DNA from: an uncultured Lentisphaeria bacterium
GTDB taxonomy: Bacteria > Verrucomicrobiota > Lentisphaeria > Victivallales > Victivallaceae
Length of the DNA stretch: 17,407 nt
Direction: 5' to 3'
Assembly: GCA_903821255.1 (NCBI GenBank)
Contig: CAIJKT010000477.1
Coordinates: 1 to 17,407, forward strand
Shown here piece by piece: positions 1 through 7,232 of the stretch (position 1 is the first letter of the stretch; each line of letters begins with the position of its first letter). The position numbers were made by a program, and so were the translations under genes. The notes under the pieces were generated by a model. It was given only the letters and a program-made list of their open reading frames with translations. It was not told the DNA's origin and searched no databases.

Positions 1-742
1 ACATAGTAAATTGAGGGCCTAAATATACTTCCCTGGCTTTATCGTCATTGACCAGGAAATTGCTGTTTCCTTCAAGCATGATCTTGCCCTGGGTCATCAG
101 GTAAGCCCGGTCCACGACCGAAAGGGTTTCCCGGACATTATGGTCGGTGATGAGGATGCCGAGATTTTTATGTTTCAACTGTCCGATGATCTGCTGAACG
201 TCGTAAACCGCGATCGGGTCAACGCCGCTGAACGGTTCGTCCAGCAGGATGAATGACGGATTGGTGACCAGCGCGCGGGTAATCTCCAGCCGGCGGCGTT
301 CGCCGCCGCTCAACGTCATGGCTTTCTGCTTGGACAATGGAGTCAATTCCAGTTCGTCCAGGAGTTCCGCCAGGCGTTCCTTGCGTTCCTTGCGGGAGAT
401 ATCGAGCGTTTCCAGAATCGCCATGATATTCTGTTCTACCGTAAGTTTCCGGAAAATGGAAGGTTCCTGGGCCAGGTAGCCCATGCCGAGCCTGGCGCGT
501 TTATACATGGGAGTCCTGGAAATATCCAGTCCGCGGAAATGAATTGTCCCGGCATCCTGTTTAATCAGGCCCATAATCATATAAAAGCTGGTAGTCTTTC
601 CGGCGCCGTTGGGTCCGAGCAGTCCGACGACTTCGCCCGCCTTGACGTTGATCGACACGCCGTTGACTACGCGTTTGCCATGATAGGCTTTGACCAGATT
701 TTCCGCTTTGATCAGACAATCATCGCTTTTGGTCTCTTCCAT
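1..742 (-). CDS. lptB: LPS export ABC transporter ATP-binding protein LptB (3' end at window edge)
   Basis: Cytoplasmic ATPase of the LptB2FG complex that extracts LPS from the inner membrane and pushes it onto the periplasmic Lpt bridge. The 247 visible codons carry every ABC landmark: Walker A GPNGAGKTT (residues 43-51), Q-loop Q92, signature LSGGERR (144-150), Walker B ILLDEP with D168/E169, and switch histidine H201 in ITDHN. The family-typical ending VYLG is visible at 239-242 (E. coli LptB ends VYLGEDFRL), so only the last few residues can lie beyond base 1. The start is the ATG at 742; an in-frame GTG lies three codons upstream, and the purine-rich AGAAGGGAAG is 10-20 bases upstream of the ATG. 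It is the last visible gene of the Kdo/LPS operon, 138 bases after the LptA-like gene. The identification is secure from the motifs and the context. Confidence 0.95.
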   Translation of the reverse strand, partial: MEETKSDDCLIKAENLVKAYHGKRVVNGVSINVKAGEVVGLLGPNGAGKTTSFYMIMGLIKQDAGTIHFRGLDISRTPMYKRARLGMGYLAQEPSIFRKLTVEQNIMAILETLDISRKERKERLAELLDELELTPLSKQKAMTLSGGERRRLEITRALVTNPSFILLDEPFSGVDPIAVYDVQQIIGQLKHKNLGILITDHNVRETLSVVDRAYLMTQGKIMLEGNSNFLVNDDKAREVYLGPQFTM

Positions 743-771
743 CCTTCTCACTTCCCTTCTTATGGATCACT

Positions 772-796
772 AATACGGCAGCTCCGCCGCCGTATT
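772..796. repeat. Perfect 8-bp inverted repeat in the gap before lptB
   Basis: AATACGGC (772-779) is the exact reverse complement of GCCGTATT (789-796), with a 9-base spacer. As RNA this forms a stable hairpin about 30 bases upstream of the lptB start. No U-run follows it on the minus strand, so it does not look like an intrinsic terminator. It may stabilise or attenuate the operon mRNA, or be an operator; the sequence does not decide which. Confidence 0.5.
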
Positions 797-880
797 CCGG
801 ATTTGTCAAATTTCATACTTTTCTGCAACGCCGTAAAGCTATCACAAAATATATTATCTTCAAGCCTGCAAGCTAAAGTT

Positions 881-3535
881 TTATTTTGCCGGCCTGGCCG
901 GAGTATTATTAATCTTCGGCATTTTCCCTTCTTTCAATTTTCCGCCGATGGCGTCCACTTTCTCGCTGTTAAGGTATAGAATGAATTTGTCACCTTCCAT
1001 AACGGTGCTGTCCTGCTCCAGCGTCGGCATTTTTTCGGGTTTCCCGGTAAGGGTGATCTTGCGGTCGATGACCTCGTATAACGCGTGAGACCCGGTGGCT
1101 TTTTCATCTTTTTCGCCGCCTTTGCGCTTAATGATGACGTCATCAAGGCAAATAATTTTGCTCAGTTCCTTGCCTGCGCCCAGGCTGATGCGCCGCGGCA
1201 CTTCGTCGGAGGCGACTTTTTCCTCATCGTCAATATCCCCGGAAAGCTTCATCTGTCCTTCGGGTTTAAGTTCATCCGCGTAAATCTGCATTTTTCTGCA
1301 GCGCAGATTGACGCGCGGTTCGTCAATCACCACTTTGCCGACGAGTTCCGCGTAATTTTCCGGAGGACGGATGTCCGCCAGGTCAGTATTGACGACAGTT
1401 TTCCCGGCAGGGCCTTTCTTGATGATGTCCTGCACTCCTTCCTTGGGATCCACCGCGGCAGCTTTGGTTTTGTCGTCGGTTTTCTGTTCTTTGGACTCCA
1501 GTTTGACGTGTCCGTCACAGATCATCCGGGAAATTTCGCGCTTGCCGTCAGAGCCCATCGGGCCGACAGCTTCGGCTTTGGCTTTTTTCCTGTCCGTCGG
1601 CAGTTGCTTTTTGTCCGCCATCAGAATCGTCAGCGTATCGCAGTTGAGCGTCATTTTCGGGTCCTCCGCCTGAACGTCGCCGGTGCAGACAATCTTTGAA
1701 ACGTCTTTCTGGGCTTCGCCGCCCTGCAGCTGCTCCATCGGGTCCCCGGTTTTGTCCGCTTTTGTAGCCGTGCCGGGTTTTTCCTCCAGGTAGATTTTCA
1801 TTTTCTGGCATACCAGGTCCATCTGGGGGTCTTTGACCCGGACTTTGCCGTCAAAGCTCATTTCGTTGCTGCCGTAATTGATATCGGAATAATCAGACGT
1901 GACGACCGCCGCGCCTTTTGACGGGGCCTGGCCGCTTTCCGACATTTTACCCGATTTCATGGATTCGAGAACAATTCTGCTGTTCCTGTCAACTTTCATC
2001 CGCTGCTGATCGACCCAGATGGTGACCAGCTGCCCGCTGACCGAGTCTTTGCCGCGGATGATGATCGGGTTGTTCGGATTATTGCCGGAAAGGATGATTT
2101 TGCTTTCTTTCAGGTTGTATATGGCTTTGTCGGCATAAGCGGTTTCGCCGTTGTCAGCGGCAACCTTGCGGGAAACGACCACATCGCCGACGCAAATAAT
2201 CTCGGACACATCCTTGGAGGCTTTGACATTTTCGGTCAGGGCCTGGTCAGATTTGGGTTTTGCGGTTTTGGTCTTTTTCGCGGCATCCGGGCGGTCTTCA
2301 AGATAAATCGTCATTTTATGGCAGTCCACGTCCATCATGGTGTCATTGATTTTGACGTTGCCGGTAAATACGGCCAGATTGCCGGGATAGTCAATATCCA
2401 TGAAATCGGAATAAATCTCGGTAGATTTCAAGGCGTCAGCTTTGGCCTTCTCCTCTTCTTTTTTCGGGATCTTCATTGTGATCACGGCATCCTTGTCCAC
2501 CTGCATCCGCTCGGTTTCGCGCCACAGCGTAATGGTTTTGCCGGTTATGGTATCCTTGCCGCGGGCGATGGAGGGCTTGTCTTCGGTCAAAACGATCTGC
2601 TGGGTGTTCATGTCATAGATGGCTTTTCCGGCCTTTGCCACCTGAGCGCCTTTGTCCAGGTCCTCTTTGCTGAGTTTCCGGGTTATCACCACTTTGCCGA
2701 TACAGATTATTTTGGAAAGCGCCTGCGCATTGTCATCATTTTTACTTTTCGCCGCTTCTTTTTTAGGTTCAGCCTGCCGCGGTTCAGTTTTCCCGGCGGG
2801 GCCTTTCAAAAAATCGCGTTCGGAAAGACCTTCGACCGCGCCCGCCTTCATATAGAGAATCAGCTTGTTGCAGTCAATGTTGAATCTGGATTCATTGACT
2901 TTTACATCGCCTTCCAGAGTGATGATGTTCTTTTCAAAGTCGATGAACATGGTCTCGGACGTCACGTCGACATCGCCGGCGGAAGACCCGGCGGCGGCCT
3001 GTCCGGCTTTCTTCTGCACCGCTTCCACCGCCTCCATCCGGATAACGATCCGGACGTCTTTGCGGACAAGGACATTGCGTTTATCATAATTTGCCACAAA
3101 GCCGACGCCGTCGAGATCCATCATTGGAGAACGGAAATACACTTTTTCCATCCCGGAGGCGGTCTTGCTGTTCTGGTCTATCTGCGCGGCAGGCGACATG
3201 ATGATGCCGTCACTGTGCTGTTTGTCTTTCCAGAAATCCAGCACTTCCGCGGCGGGGGTTCCCAGCGGATACAGTTTCACTTTGTCCATGTATTTGACGT
3301 TGTCAACATTCACGCCTTTGCGGATGATGTCAATGATCGCATCCCGGGCGTCAATCTTATTGCCCTGCCGCAGAAGTTCGCGGCTGTAAATGAAGAATTG
3401 CAGCCGGTCTTTGTTGTACATCGGCAGCCGGGCGTTGATTGTCTTCAGCGAATGAATGTTGTCATTGGCCTCAATTGCCGGCATCGCCGGCACGAGCATT
3501 ACAAGCAGTGTCAAAATTGTTCTTAGCTTAATCAT
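881..3535 (-). CDS. Secreted multi-repeat LptA/OstA-like protein (LptC-LptA position)
   Basis: Predicted periplasmic LPS-transport bridge protein of 884 residues; LptA is normally about 185. An N-terminal signal sequence (MIKLRTILTLLVMLVPAMPA) is followed by an LptC-like stretch (about 131-166, DLDGVGFVANYDKRNVLV) and about four units at roughly 190-352, 372-524, 544-680 and 714-862. Each unit has a block of the type 'D-(x)n-G-V-x-(V/I)-(x)n-DC-(x)n-(I/L)xxY' followed by 'S(K/E)IIC(x)GDVV'. The recurring DC and IIC cysteines (for example C222, C278, C405, C448) make the period, about 170-180 residues, visible. Lys/Ala/Glu-rich linkers separate units. The start ATG shares its A with the kdsC stop (TGATG), implying translational coupling; an in-frame ATG at 3568 lies inside kdsC and would precede the signal peptide. 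No separate lptC or lptA is seen. The fold is inferred from pattern and position. Confidence 0.75.
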   Translation of the reverse strand: MIKLRTILTLLVMLVPAMPAIEANDNIHSLKTINARLPMYNKDRLQFFIYSRELLRQGNKIDARDAIIDIIRKGVNVDNVKYMDKVKLYPLGTPAAEVLDFWKDKQHSDGIIMSPAAQIDQNSKTASGMEKVYFRSPMMDLDGVGFVANYDKRNVLVRKDVRIVIRMEAVEAVQKKAGQAAAGSSAGDVDVTSETMFIDFEKNIITLEGDVKVNESRFNIDCNKLILYMKAGAVEGLSERDFLKGPAGKTEPRQAEPKKEAAKSKNDDNAQALSKIICIGKVVITRKLSKEDLDKGAQVAKAGKAIYDMNTQQIVLTEDKPSIARGKDTITGKTITLWRETERMQVDKDAVITMKIPKKEEEKAKADALKSTEIYSDFMDIDYPGNLAVFTGNVKINDTMMDVDCHKMTIYLEDRPDAAKKTKTAKPKSDQALTENVKASKDVSEIICVGDVVVSRKVAADNGETAYADKAIYNLKESKIILSGNNPNNPIIIRGKDSVSGQLVTIWVDQQRMKVDRNSRIVLESMKSGKMSESGQAPSKGAAVVTSDYSDINYGSNEMSFDGKVRVKDPQMDLVCQKMKIYLEEKPGTATKADKTGDPMEQLQGGEAQKDVSKIVCTGDVQAEDPKMTLNCDTLTILMADKKQLPTDRKKAKAEAVGPMGSDGKREISRMICDGHVKLESKEQKTDDKTKAAAVDPKEGVQDIIKKGPAGKTVVNTDLADIRPPENYAELVGKVVIDEPRVNLRCRKMQIYADELKPEGQMKLSGDIDDEEKVASDEVPRRISLGAGKELSKIICLDDVIIKRKGGEKDEKATGSHALYEVIDRKITLTGKPEKMPTLEQDSTVMEGDKFILYLNSEKVDAIGGKLKEGKMPKINNTPARPAK
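1396..1418. repeat. Copy A of a 23-base direct repeat inside the LptA-like gene
   Basis: This stretch matches 2785-2807 at 22 of 23 bases in the same orientation and reading frame. Both copies encode the linker GPAGKT just before or within a unit boundary of the LptA-like protein. The near-identity of linkers that otherwise differ suggests recent internal duplication or recombination between units. Confidence 0.7.
2785..2807. repeat. Copy B of a 23-base direct repeat inside the LptA-like gene
   Basis: Partner of 1396-1418, with one mismatch over 23 bases. It encodes the linker K-GPAGKT at residues 244-250 of the LptA-like protein, whereas copy A encodes residues 707-713. The copies are about 1.39 kb apart, which corresponds to slightly less than three repeat units. 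Confidence 0.7.
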
Positions 3536-4053
3536 CAGGATATATAACGCTCCATTTGCTGATCCCATTTGCCCTGTTTCATCAGCAGCCAGTCAATCAC
3601 TTCCCTGACCGCGCCCTGGCCGCCGCCTCTGATGGTGCGGAAGTCACAATATTTATCCATATATTCCGGGGCGTCCGCCACCGTGACCGCCAGTCCGGAT
3701 TTGAGCATCGGCGGCAGGTCAACGACATCGTCCCCCATGTAGAGACATTCATCCGCTTTGAGATTCTGCTCCTTCAGCAGCAGTTCAAATGCCTTGCGCT
3801 TGTCTTTCTGGCCTTCGTAAAAGAAGCTGAAGCCCAGTTCTTTGGCGCGTTTGCGGTTGGATTCCGCCACGCGTCCGGACAATACGCCCACCAGAATTCC
3901 GCCGCGGATCGCCATCTTGATGCCGTGTCCGTCGCGGGCATGGAAAAATTTAATTTCATCGCCGGCGCTGTAGCCGAGACGCCCGTCCGTGAGAACGCCG
4001 TCAATGTCCAGCACCAGCGCTTTTATTTTATCGATTTTCTTTTGTGAGATCAT
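3535..4053 (-). CDS. kdsC: 3-deoxy-D-manno-octulosonate 8-phosphate phosphatase KdsC
   Basis: HAD-superfamily phosphatase that removes phosphate from Kdo-8-phosphate in the cytoplasm, the step between KdsA and KdsB. Its 172 residues match the usual length for this cap-less C0-type HAD. Motif I is LDIDGVLTD with catalytic D16 and D18, motif II is LSGR (58-61), and motif III/IV is YMGDDVVDLP (106-114). The GGGQGAVREVIDWLL ending is typical of KdsC. The ATG at 4053 has a GGAGGT about 11 bases upstream, located inside the 3' end of kdsA; the two genes overlap by 26 bases (4028-4053). The gene ends in TGATG, shared with the next start. Identification is firm. Confidence 0.95.
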   Translation of the reverse strand: MISQKKIDKIKALVLDIDGVLTDGRLGYSAGDEIKFFHARDGHGIKMAIRGGILVGVLSGRVAESNRKRAKELGFSFFYEGQKDKRKAFELLLKEQNLKADECLYMGDDVVDLPPMLKSGLAVTVADAPEYMDKYCDFRTIRGGGQGAVREVIDWLLMKQGKWDQQMERYIS

Positions 4054-4849
4054 AAATGGCCTTTACCTCCGTCAATACGGTTCTGATGTCTTTAAAGCAC
4101 AGCGAATTGGGCCCGTCCGACATTGCCTTTTCCGGATTCGGGTGAACTTCGGCGAACAGCACGTCAATGCCGACGGCGGCGGCGGCTCTTGCCAGGGGAC
4201 GGATAAACTGGCGCTGCCCGCCGGAAGCATTGCCCAGCCCGCCCGGCAACTGCACCGAATGAGTCGCGTCAAACACCACCGGAACGTCCATTTCGCGCAT
4301 GGTCGCCAGCGAACGCATGTCCACCACCAGATTATGATAACCGAAACTGGTTCCGCGCTCAGTCAGCATTACCTGGCTGTTGCCGGTGGAGCGTACTTTT
4401 TCAATGGCGCCTTTCATGTCCTCGGCCGCCATGAACTGCCCTTTTTTAATATTTACCGGTTTGCCGGTTTTGCCCGCCGCCACCAGCAGATCGGTCTGAC
4501 GGCAGAGGAAGGCCGGAATCTGAATTATATCCGCCACGGCGGCGGCGGTTTCCGCTTCAATGGTCTCATGGATGTCCGTAATCACCGGCAGTCCCAGCGA
4601 ACGCCGGATTTCCGCAAGCATGGCGAGGCCTTCTTTGATGCCGGGTCCGCGCACCGAGCCGGCGCTGGAGCGGTTGGCTTTGTCGTAAGACGCCTTGAAA
4701 ATATACTGGATATCCAGTTCCCGGCATAATTCCTTCAAGAACACGGCAACTTCGCGGCACAGTTCCATGCTTTCCGCCATGCACGGTCCGCCGATAAGCG
4801 TCAGGCCGGAGCCGATGGTAACATTGCCGTGGATTTTAATTTTATTCAT
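4028..4849 (-). CDS. kdsA: 3-deoxy-8-phosphooctulonate synthase KdsA (class II, metal-type)
   Basis: Condenses phosphoenolpyruvate with arabinose 5-phosphate to form Kdo-8-phosphate. The 273 residues carry the family blocks KASYDKANRSS, TDIHE, IPAFLCRQTDLL, NIKKGQF, GYHNLVVDMRSL and DATHSVQLPGGLG. The residue in IGGPC is Cys23; metal-dependent (class II) enzymes such as that of Aquifex have Cys here, while the metal-free E. coli enzyme has Asn, so this copy is predicted to need a divalent metal. I place the start at the ATG at 4849, preceded by AAAGGTGG about 6 bases upstream; an in-frame TTG at 4855 would overlap that ribosome site. It lies 19 bases after kdsB and overlaps kdsC. Confidence 0.95.
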   Translation of the reverse strand: MNKIKIHGNVTIGSGLTLIGGPCMAESMELCREVAVFLKELCRELDIQYIFKASYDKANRSSAGSVRGPGIKEGLAMLAEIRRSLGLPVITDIHETIEAETAAAVADIIQIPAFLCRQTDLLVAAGKTGKPVNIKKGQFMAAEDMKGAIEKVRSTGNSQVMLTERGTSFGYHNLVVDMRSLATMREMDVPVVFDATHSVQLPGGLGNASGGQRQFIRPLARAAAAVGIDVLFAEVHPNPEKAMSDGPNSLCFKDIRTVLTEVKAIYDLTKENR

Positions 4850-4868
4850 TGTCAACCACCTTTGAATA

Positions 4869-5615
4869 TTATATTTTTTCTCTGATTTTCATTTCGGCGC
4901 GCCTGAGGTCTTCCGGAGTGTCCACCCCGATGCTCTCAAGGTCGCTCAACATCACATAAATCCGGATGCCGTTTTCCAATGCCCGCAACTGCTCCAGTTT
5001 TTCGCAGGACTCCAGCCGCCCTTCCGGCAGACGCACAAAGCGGTCCAGCGTTTCCCGCCGGTAAGCGTAAATGCCCCAGTGCAGATAGGTTACGGCGTCC
5101 CTGCCGCCCTCCCGCAGATACGGCACCATCGAACGGCTGAAATACAACGCGAAATTGTGATCGTCGAACACCACTTTCACCTTGTTCGGGTCATTTTCCA
5201 TTTCAGAACGCAGTCTCGGCACTGCCACCGTGCCCATTTCAATGGAAGCGTCCTCCTGCATTTTCCGGATCAGTCCGTCAATGACGCTGGTCGGGATCAG
5301 GGGTTCGTCGCCCTGCACATTGATGATAATATCGCAGTCAAGCCCCTGCACGGCCTCGCTGATCCGGTCGGTGCCGGACGGATGGTTCGGGGAAGTCATG
5401 ACGGCCCTGCCGCCGAATCCTTCCACCGCTCTTGCCACTTTCGGTTCATCCGTGGCAATGATAACTTCATCGGCAATCGATGCCGCCGCTTTCTCATACA
5501 CCCACTGGATCATCGGCTTGCCGCAAAGTTCGGCCAGCACTTTACCCGGGAAACGGGTGCTGGCATATCTTGCCGGAATCACGGCTGCTGTTTTAATTTT
5601 CAATTTATTCTCCAT
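4869..5615 (-). CDS. kdsB: 3-deoxy-manno-octulosonate cytidylyltransferase KdsB
   Basis: CMP-Kdo synthetase: activates Kdo with CTP for transfer to lipid A. The 248 residues equal the usual length. Visible landmarks are the nucleotide-binding IPARYASTRFPGKVL (13-27), CGKPMIQWVYEKA, VQGDEPLI, DPNKVKVV, the ALYFSRSMVPYLR segment and the WGIYAYRRETL segment near the C-terminus. I chose the ATG at 5615, which overlaps the end of the heptose kinase gene by 11 bases; a TTG two codons upstream (5621) is also possible. There is no strong Shine-Dalgarno, so coupling to the upstream gene is likely. Together with kdsA and kdsC it gives three of the Kdo steps; the arabinose-5-phosphate isomerase (KdsD) is not in this window. 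Confidence 0.95.
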   Translation of the reverse strand: MENKLKIKTAAVIPARYASTRFPGKVLAELCGKPMIQWVYEKAAASIADEVIIATDEPKVARAVEGFGGRAVMTSPNHPSGTDRISEAVQGLDCDIIINVQGDEPLIPTSVIDGLIRKMQEDASIEMGTVAVPRLRSEMENDPNKVKVVFDDHNFALYFSRSMVPYLREGGRDAVTYLHWGIYAYRRETLDRFVRLPEGRLESCEKLEQLRALENGIRIYVMLSDLESIGVDTPEDLRRAEMKIREKI

Positions 5616-6615
5616 CTTCAAAGCTTTTAATCAATTCATCCGCGAAAACGGTTACGGTTCCCACTTTGCCGACTACGATGCCGGCTGCATGGTTGGCGAT
5701 TTCCGCGGCTTCGCGTCCGGAAGCGCCGGCGGCCAGCGCCAGCGAAAACGCCGAAATGACCGTATCGCCGGCGCCGGAAACGTCGAAAACCTCGCGGGCC
5801 CGGGTCGGAATCACAATCATCGGGGAATCTTTACGGAAAAGCGCCATGCCCTGGGCGGCCAGCGAAATCAGCAGATAGTCCGGCTCCCATTCATCCATAA
5901 GAATATCGGCGACTTCCATGAGTTCCTTATCCTGCTCGACCGGAACGGCGCCGTCTTTCGCGAATTTGCCGGTCATGGCAAAGGCTTCGGAACGGTTCGG
6001 TTTAATCACGGTCAGTCCTTTGACATTCAGCAAATGGCCCGGTTTCGGATCAAGCGAGGTGATAATGCCTTTTTTCGAAGCGGCCTGAACTGTAACGGCA
6101 AGCATATCTTCATCCAGCAGCCCCTTGCCGTAATCTTCAAAAATGATGGCGTCCACCGCTGAAGTTTCAATCAGCGCCAGCAGATCCGATACTATTTTCT
6201 CCCGGAATTTCTCATCCACCGGGTCCGTGTCTTCATAGTCAATCCGCAGCAGTTGCTGGGAACCGGCGATTATCCGCTGCTTCTGGGTTGTTCTCCGGTC
6301 AGGATCGGTATAAACGGAGTTCGATTCAATGCCGTATCCGTTCAGCATATTGGAAACTTCCGCGCCGTCATGGTCGCTGCCGATGACGCCGAAAGCTTTG
6401 ACCTGTCCGCCCAGCGTGACCACGTTGCGCATCACATTGGCCGCGCCGCCGAGGCAACTGGTCTTTTTGCTCACTCCCACAATCGGAACCGGCGCTTCCG
6501 GAGATATTCTGTTAGCCTTGCCCCAGATGTAAACATCCAGCATCAAATCCCCGGCCACCGCGATTTTTTTATTCTTAAAAAGAGTTACGATTTCTTTAAG
6601 GCGACTGATATCCAT
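5605..6615 (-). CDS. rfaE1: D-glycero-beta-D-manno-heptose-7-phosphate kinase (stand-alone RfaE domain I)
   Basis: PfkB/ribokinase-fold enzyme that phosphorylates heptose-7-phosphate at C1 in ADP-heptose synthesis for the LPS inner core. The 336 residues show VAGDLMLDVYIWGKANRISP, the PfkB N-terminal signature GGAANVMRNVVTLGG (56-70), IKPNRSEA, and the C-terminal DVSGAGDTVISAF with the catalytic Asp of GAGDT. It covers only the kinase half of E. coli HldE; no cytidylyl/adenylyltransferase domain follows, so that activity must be elsewhere. The start is uncertain between the ATG at 6615 (GGAG 10 bases upstream) and a TTG at 6621 (GGAG 4 bases upstream); I prefer the ATG. It follows the membrane protein gene by 18 bases. 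A ribokinase acting on another sugar is possible, but the Kdo context makes heptose kinase much more likely. Confidence 0.9.
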   Translation of the reverse strand: MDISRLKEIVTLFKNKKIAVAGDLMLDVYIWGKANRISPEAPVPIVGVSKKTSCLGGAANVMRNVVTLGGQVKAFGVIGSDHDGAEVSNMLNGYGIESNSVYTDPDRRTTQKQRIIAGSQQLLRIDYEDTDPVDEKFREKIVSDLLALIETSAVDAIIFEDYGKGLLDEDMLAVTVQAASKKGIITSLDPKPGHLLNVKGLTVIKPNRSEAFAMTGKFAKDGAVPVEQDKELMEVADILMDEWEPDYLLISLAAQGMALFRKDSPMIVIPTRAREVFDVSGAGDTVISAFSLALAAGASGREAAEIANHAAGIVVGKVGTVTVFADELIKSFEDGE

Positions 6616-6633
6616 ATCCAATATTCTCCGAAT

Positions 6634-7113
6634 TTATTTGTCTGATTCAGGCGGGGAAACGGGTTTCATCCCTTCCGCCAGGAGCTGTTTAAGGAAATCT
6701 GAAGAATCAATCTTCTGCTGATGCCCGTAAGGCTTGTCTTTTTTCAAGCGATCGAGGATCGCCTGAAAATCGTCCAGATTGCTCCGGATCTCCGCTATCT
6801 GTCCGGCGTTTAATCCCGCCTGGTAAGTTCTAAGATATATGGCCAGCGAATCCAGACATTTGTTAACAATATTCGCCTCGCCTTCCAACTGGCTGGTTTT
6901 GGATATTCTTCCAAAACCGCTCCTTAAACTGTCGAACATGTCAATCATGTCCTGCCGCGCCACCTGCAGCGCCCAAACATTTTCCGAACGCAAATGCACC
7001 GGCAGCCAGACCGCAATAACCAGTTCGGAGGTCAATATAAAGAAAAAGATTGCAATCGCCAGATGGGCGATGTAATCTTTTTTGAATTTTGCCGACAATA
7101 AACTCTTATCCAA
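6634..7113 (-). CDS. Small membrane-anchored protein of unknown function, first gene of the LPS operon
   Basis: I do not recognise this 159-residue protein. A basic N-terminus (KFKKDY) is followed by one hydrophobic segment at about residues 16-36 (HLAIAIFFFILTSELVIAVW), with the rest a soluble, helix-rich, presumably periplasmic domain (about 40-140) of heptad-like Leu/Ile spacing, and a charged Pro/Ser-rich tail. No enzymatic motif is visible. The start is TTG at 7113, chosen because AAGGAG lies 8 bases upstream and no good ATG exists near. It ends 18 bases before the heptose kinase gene, so it is co-transcribed with the Kdo/LPS genes; an accessory role in envelope assembly is inference from position only. 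Confidence 0.7.
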   Translation of the reverse strand: MDKSLLSAKFKKDYIAHLAIAIFFFILTSELVIAVWLPVHLRSENVWALQVARQDMIDMFDSLRSGFGRISKTSQLEGEANIVNKCLDSLAIYLRTYQAGLNAGQIAEIRSNLDDFQAILDRLKKDKPYGHQQKIDSSDFLKQLLAEGMKPVSPPESDK

Positions 7114-7140
7114 AAGCCGTTCTCCTTACAATAACAGAAC

Positions 7141-7154
7141 CAGTTTTTAAACTG
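7141..7154. promoter_or_regulatory. Palindrome CAGTTT-TT-AAACTG upstream of the LPS operon
   Basis: A perfect 6-bp inverted repeat with a 2-bp centre, 28 bases upstream of the TTG start at 7113 and just upstream of its ribosome site. Its short centre and A/T content suit a dimeric repressor operator, or a weak leader hairpin. No regulator is identified for it. Confidence 0.35.
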
Positions 7155-7214
7155 TGTTTCAAGGCTGTAAGTTACTCCCGAAAACGGTTTATTACAAACT
7201 TTATTCCAGTTTAT

Positions 7215-7232
7215 CCGCCGGTAAACCGGCGG
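7215..7232. repeat. GC-rich hairpin CCGCCGG-TAAA-CCGGCGG
   Basis: A perfect 7-bp stem with a 4-base loop, about 100 bases upstream of the LPS operon start. Both strands can form it. On the minus strand it would lie in or near the operon leader; no T-run follows on either strand, so a terminator is unlikely. It may be a transcription-factor site or a leader structure. Confidence 0.5.

Noticed and set aside
804..809. TTGACA on the minus strand before lptB
   Set aside because: No -10 element lies 16-18 bases downstream on that strand (the expected place reads CGGAGC).
2318..3526. Long open frame (402 codons) on the plus strand opposite the LptA-like gene
   Set aside because: It is the antisense shadow of the minus-strand gene: His/Phe/Val-rich, no recognisable domain, no ribosome site. 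The minus-strand frame has a signal peptide, repeats and operon coupling.
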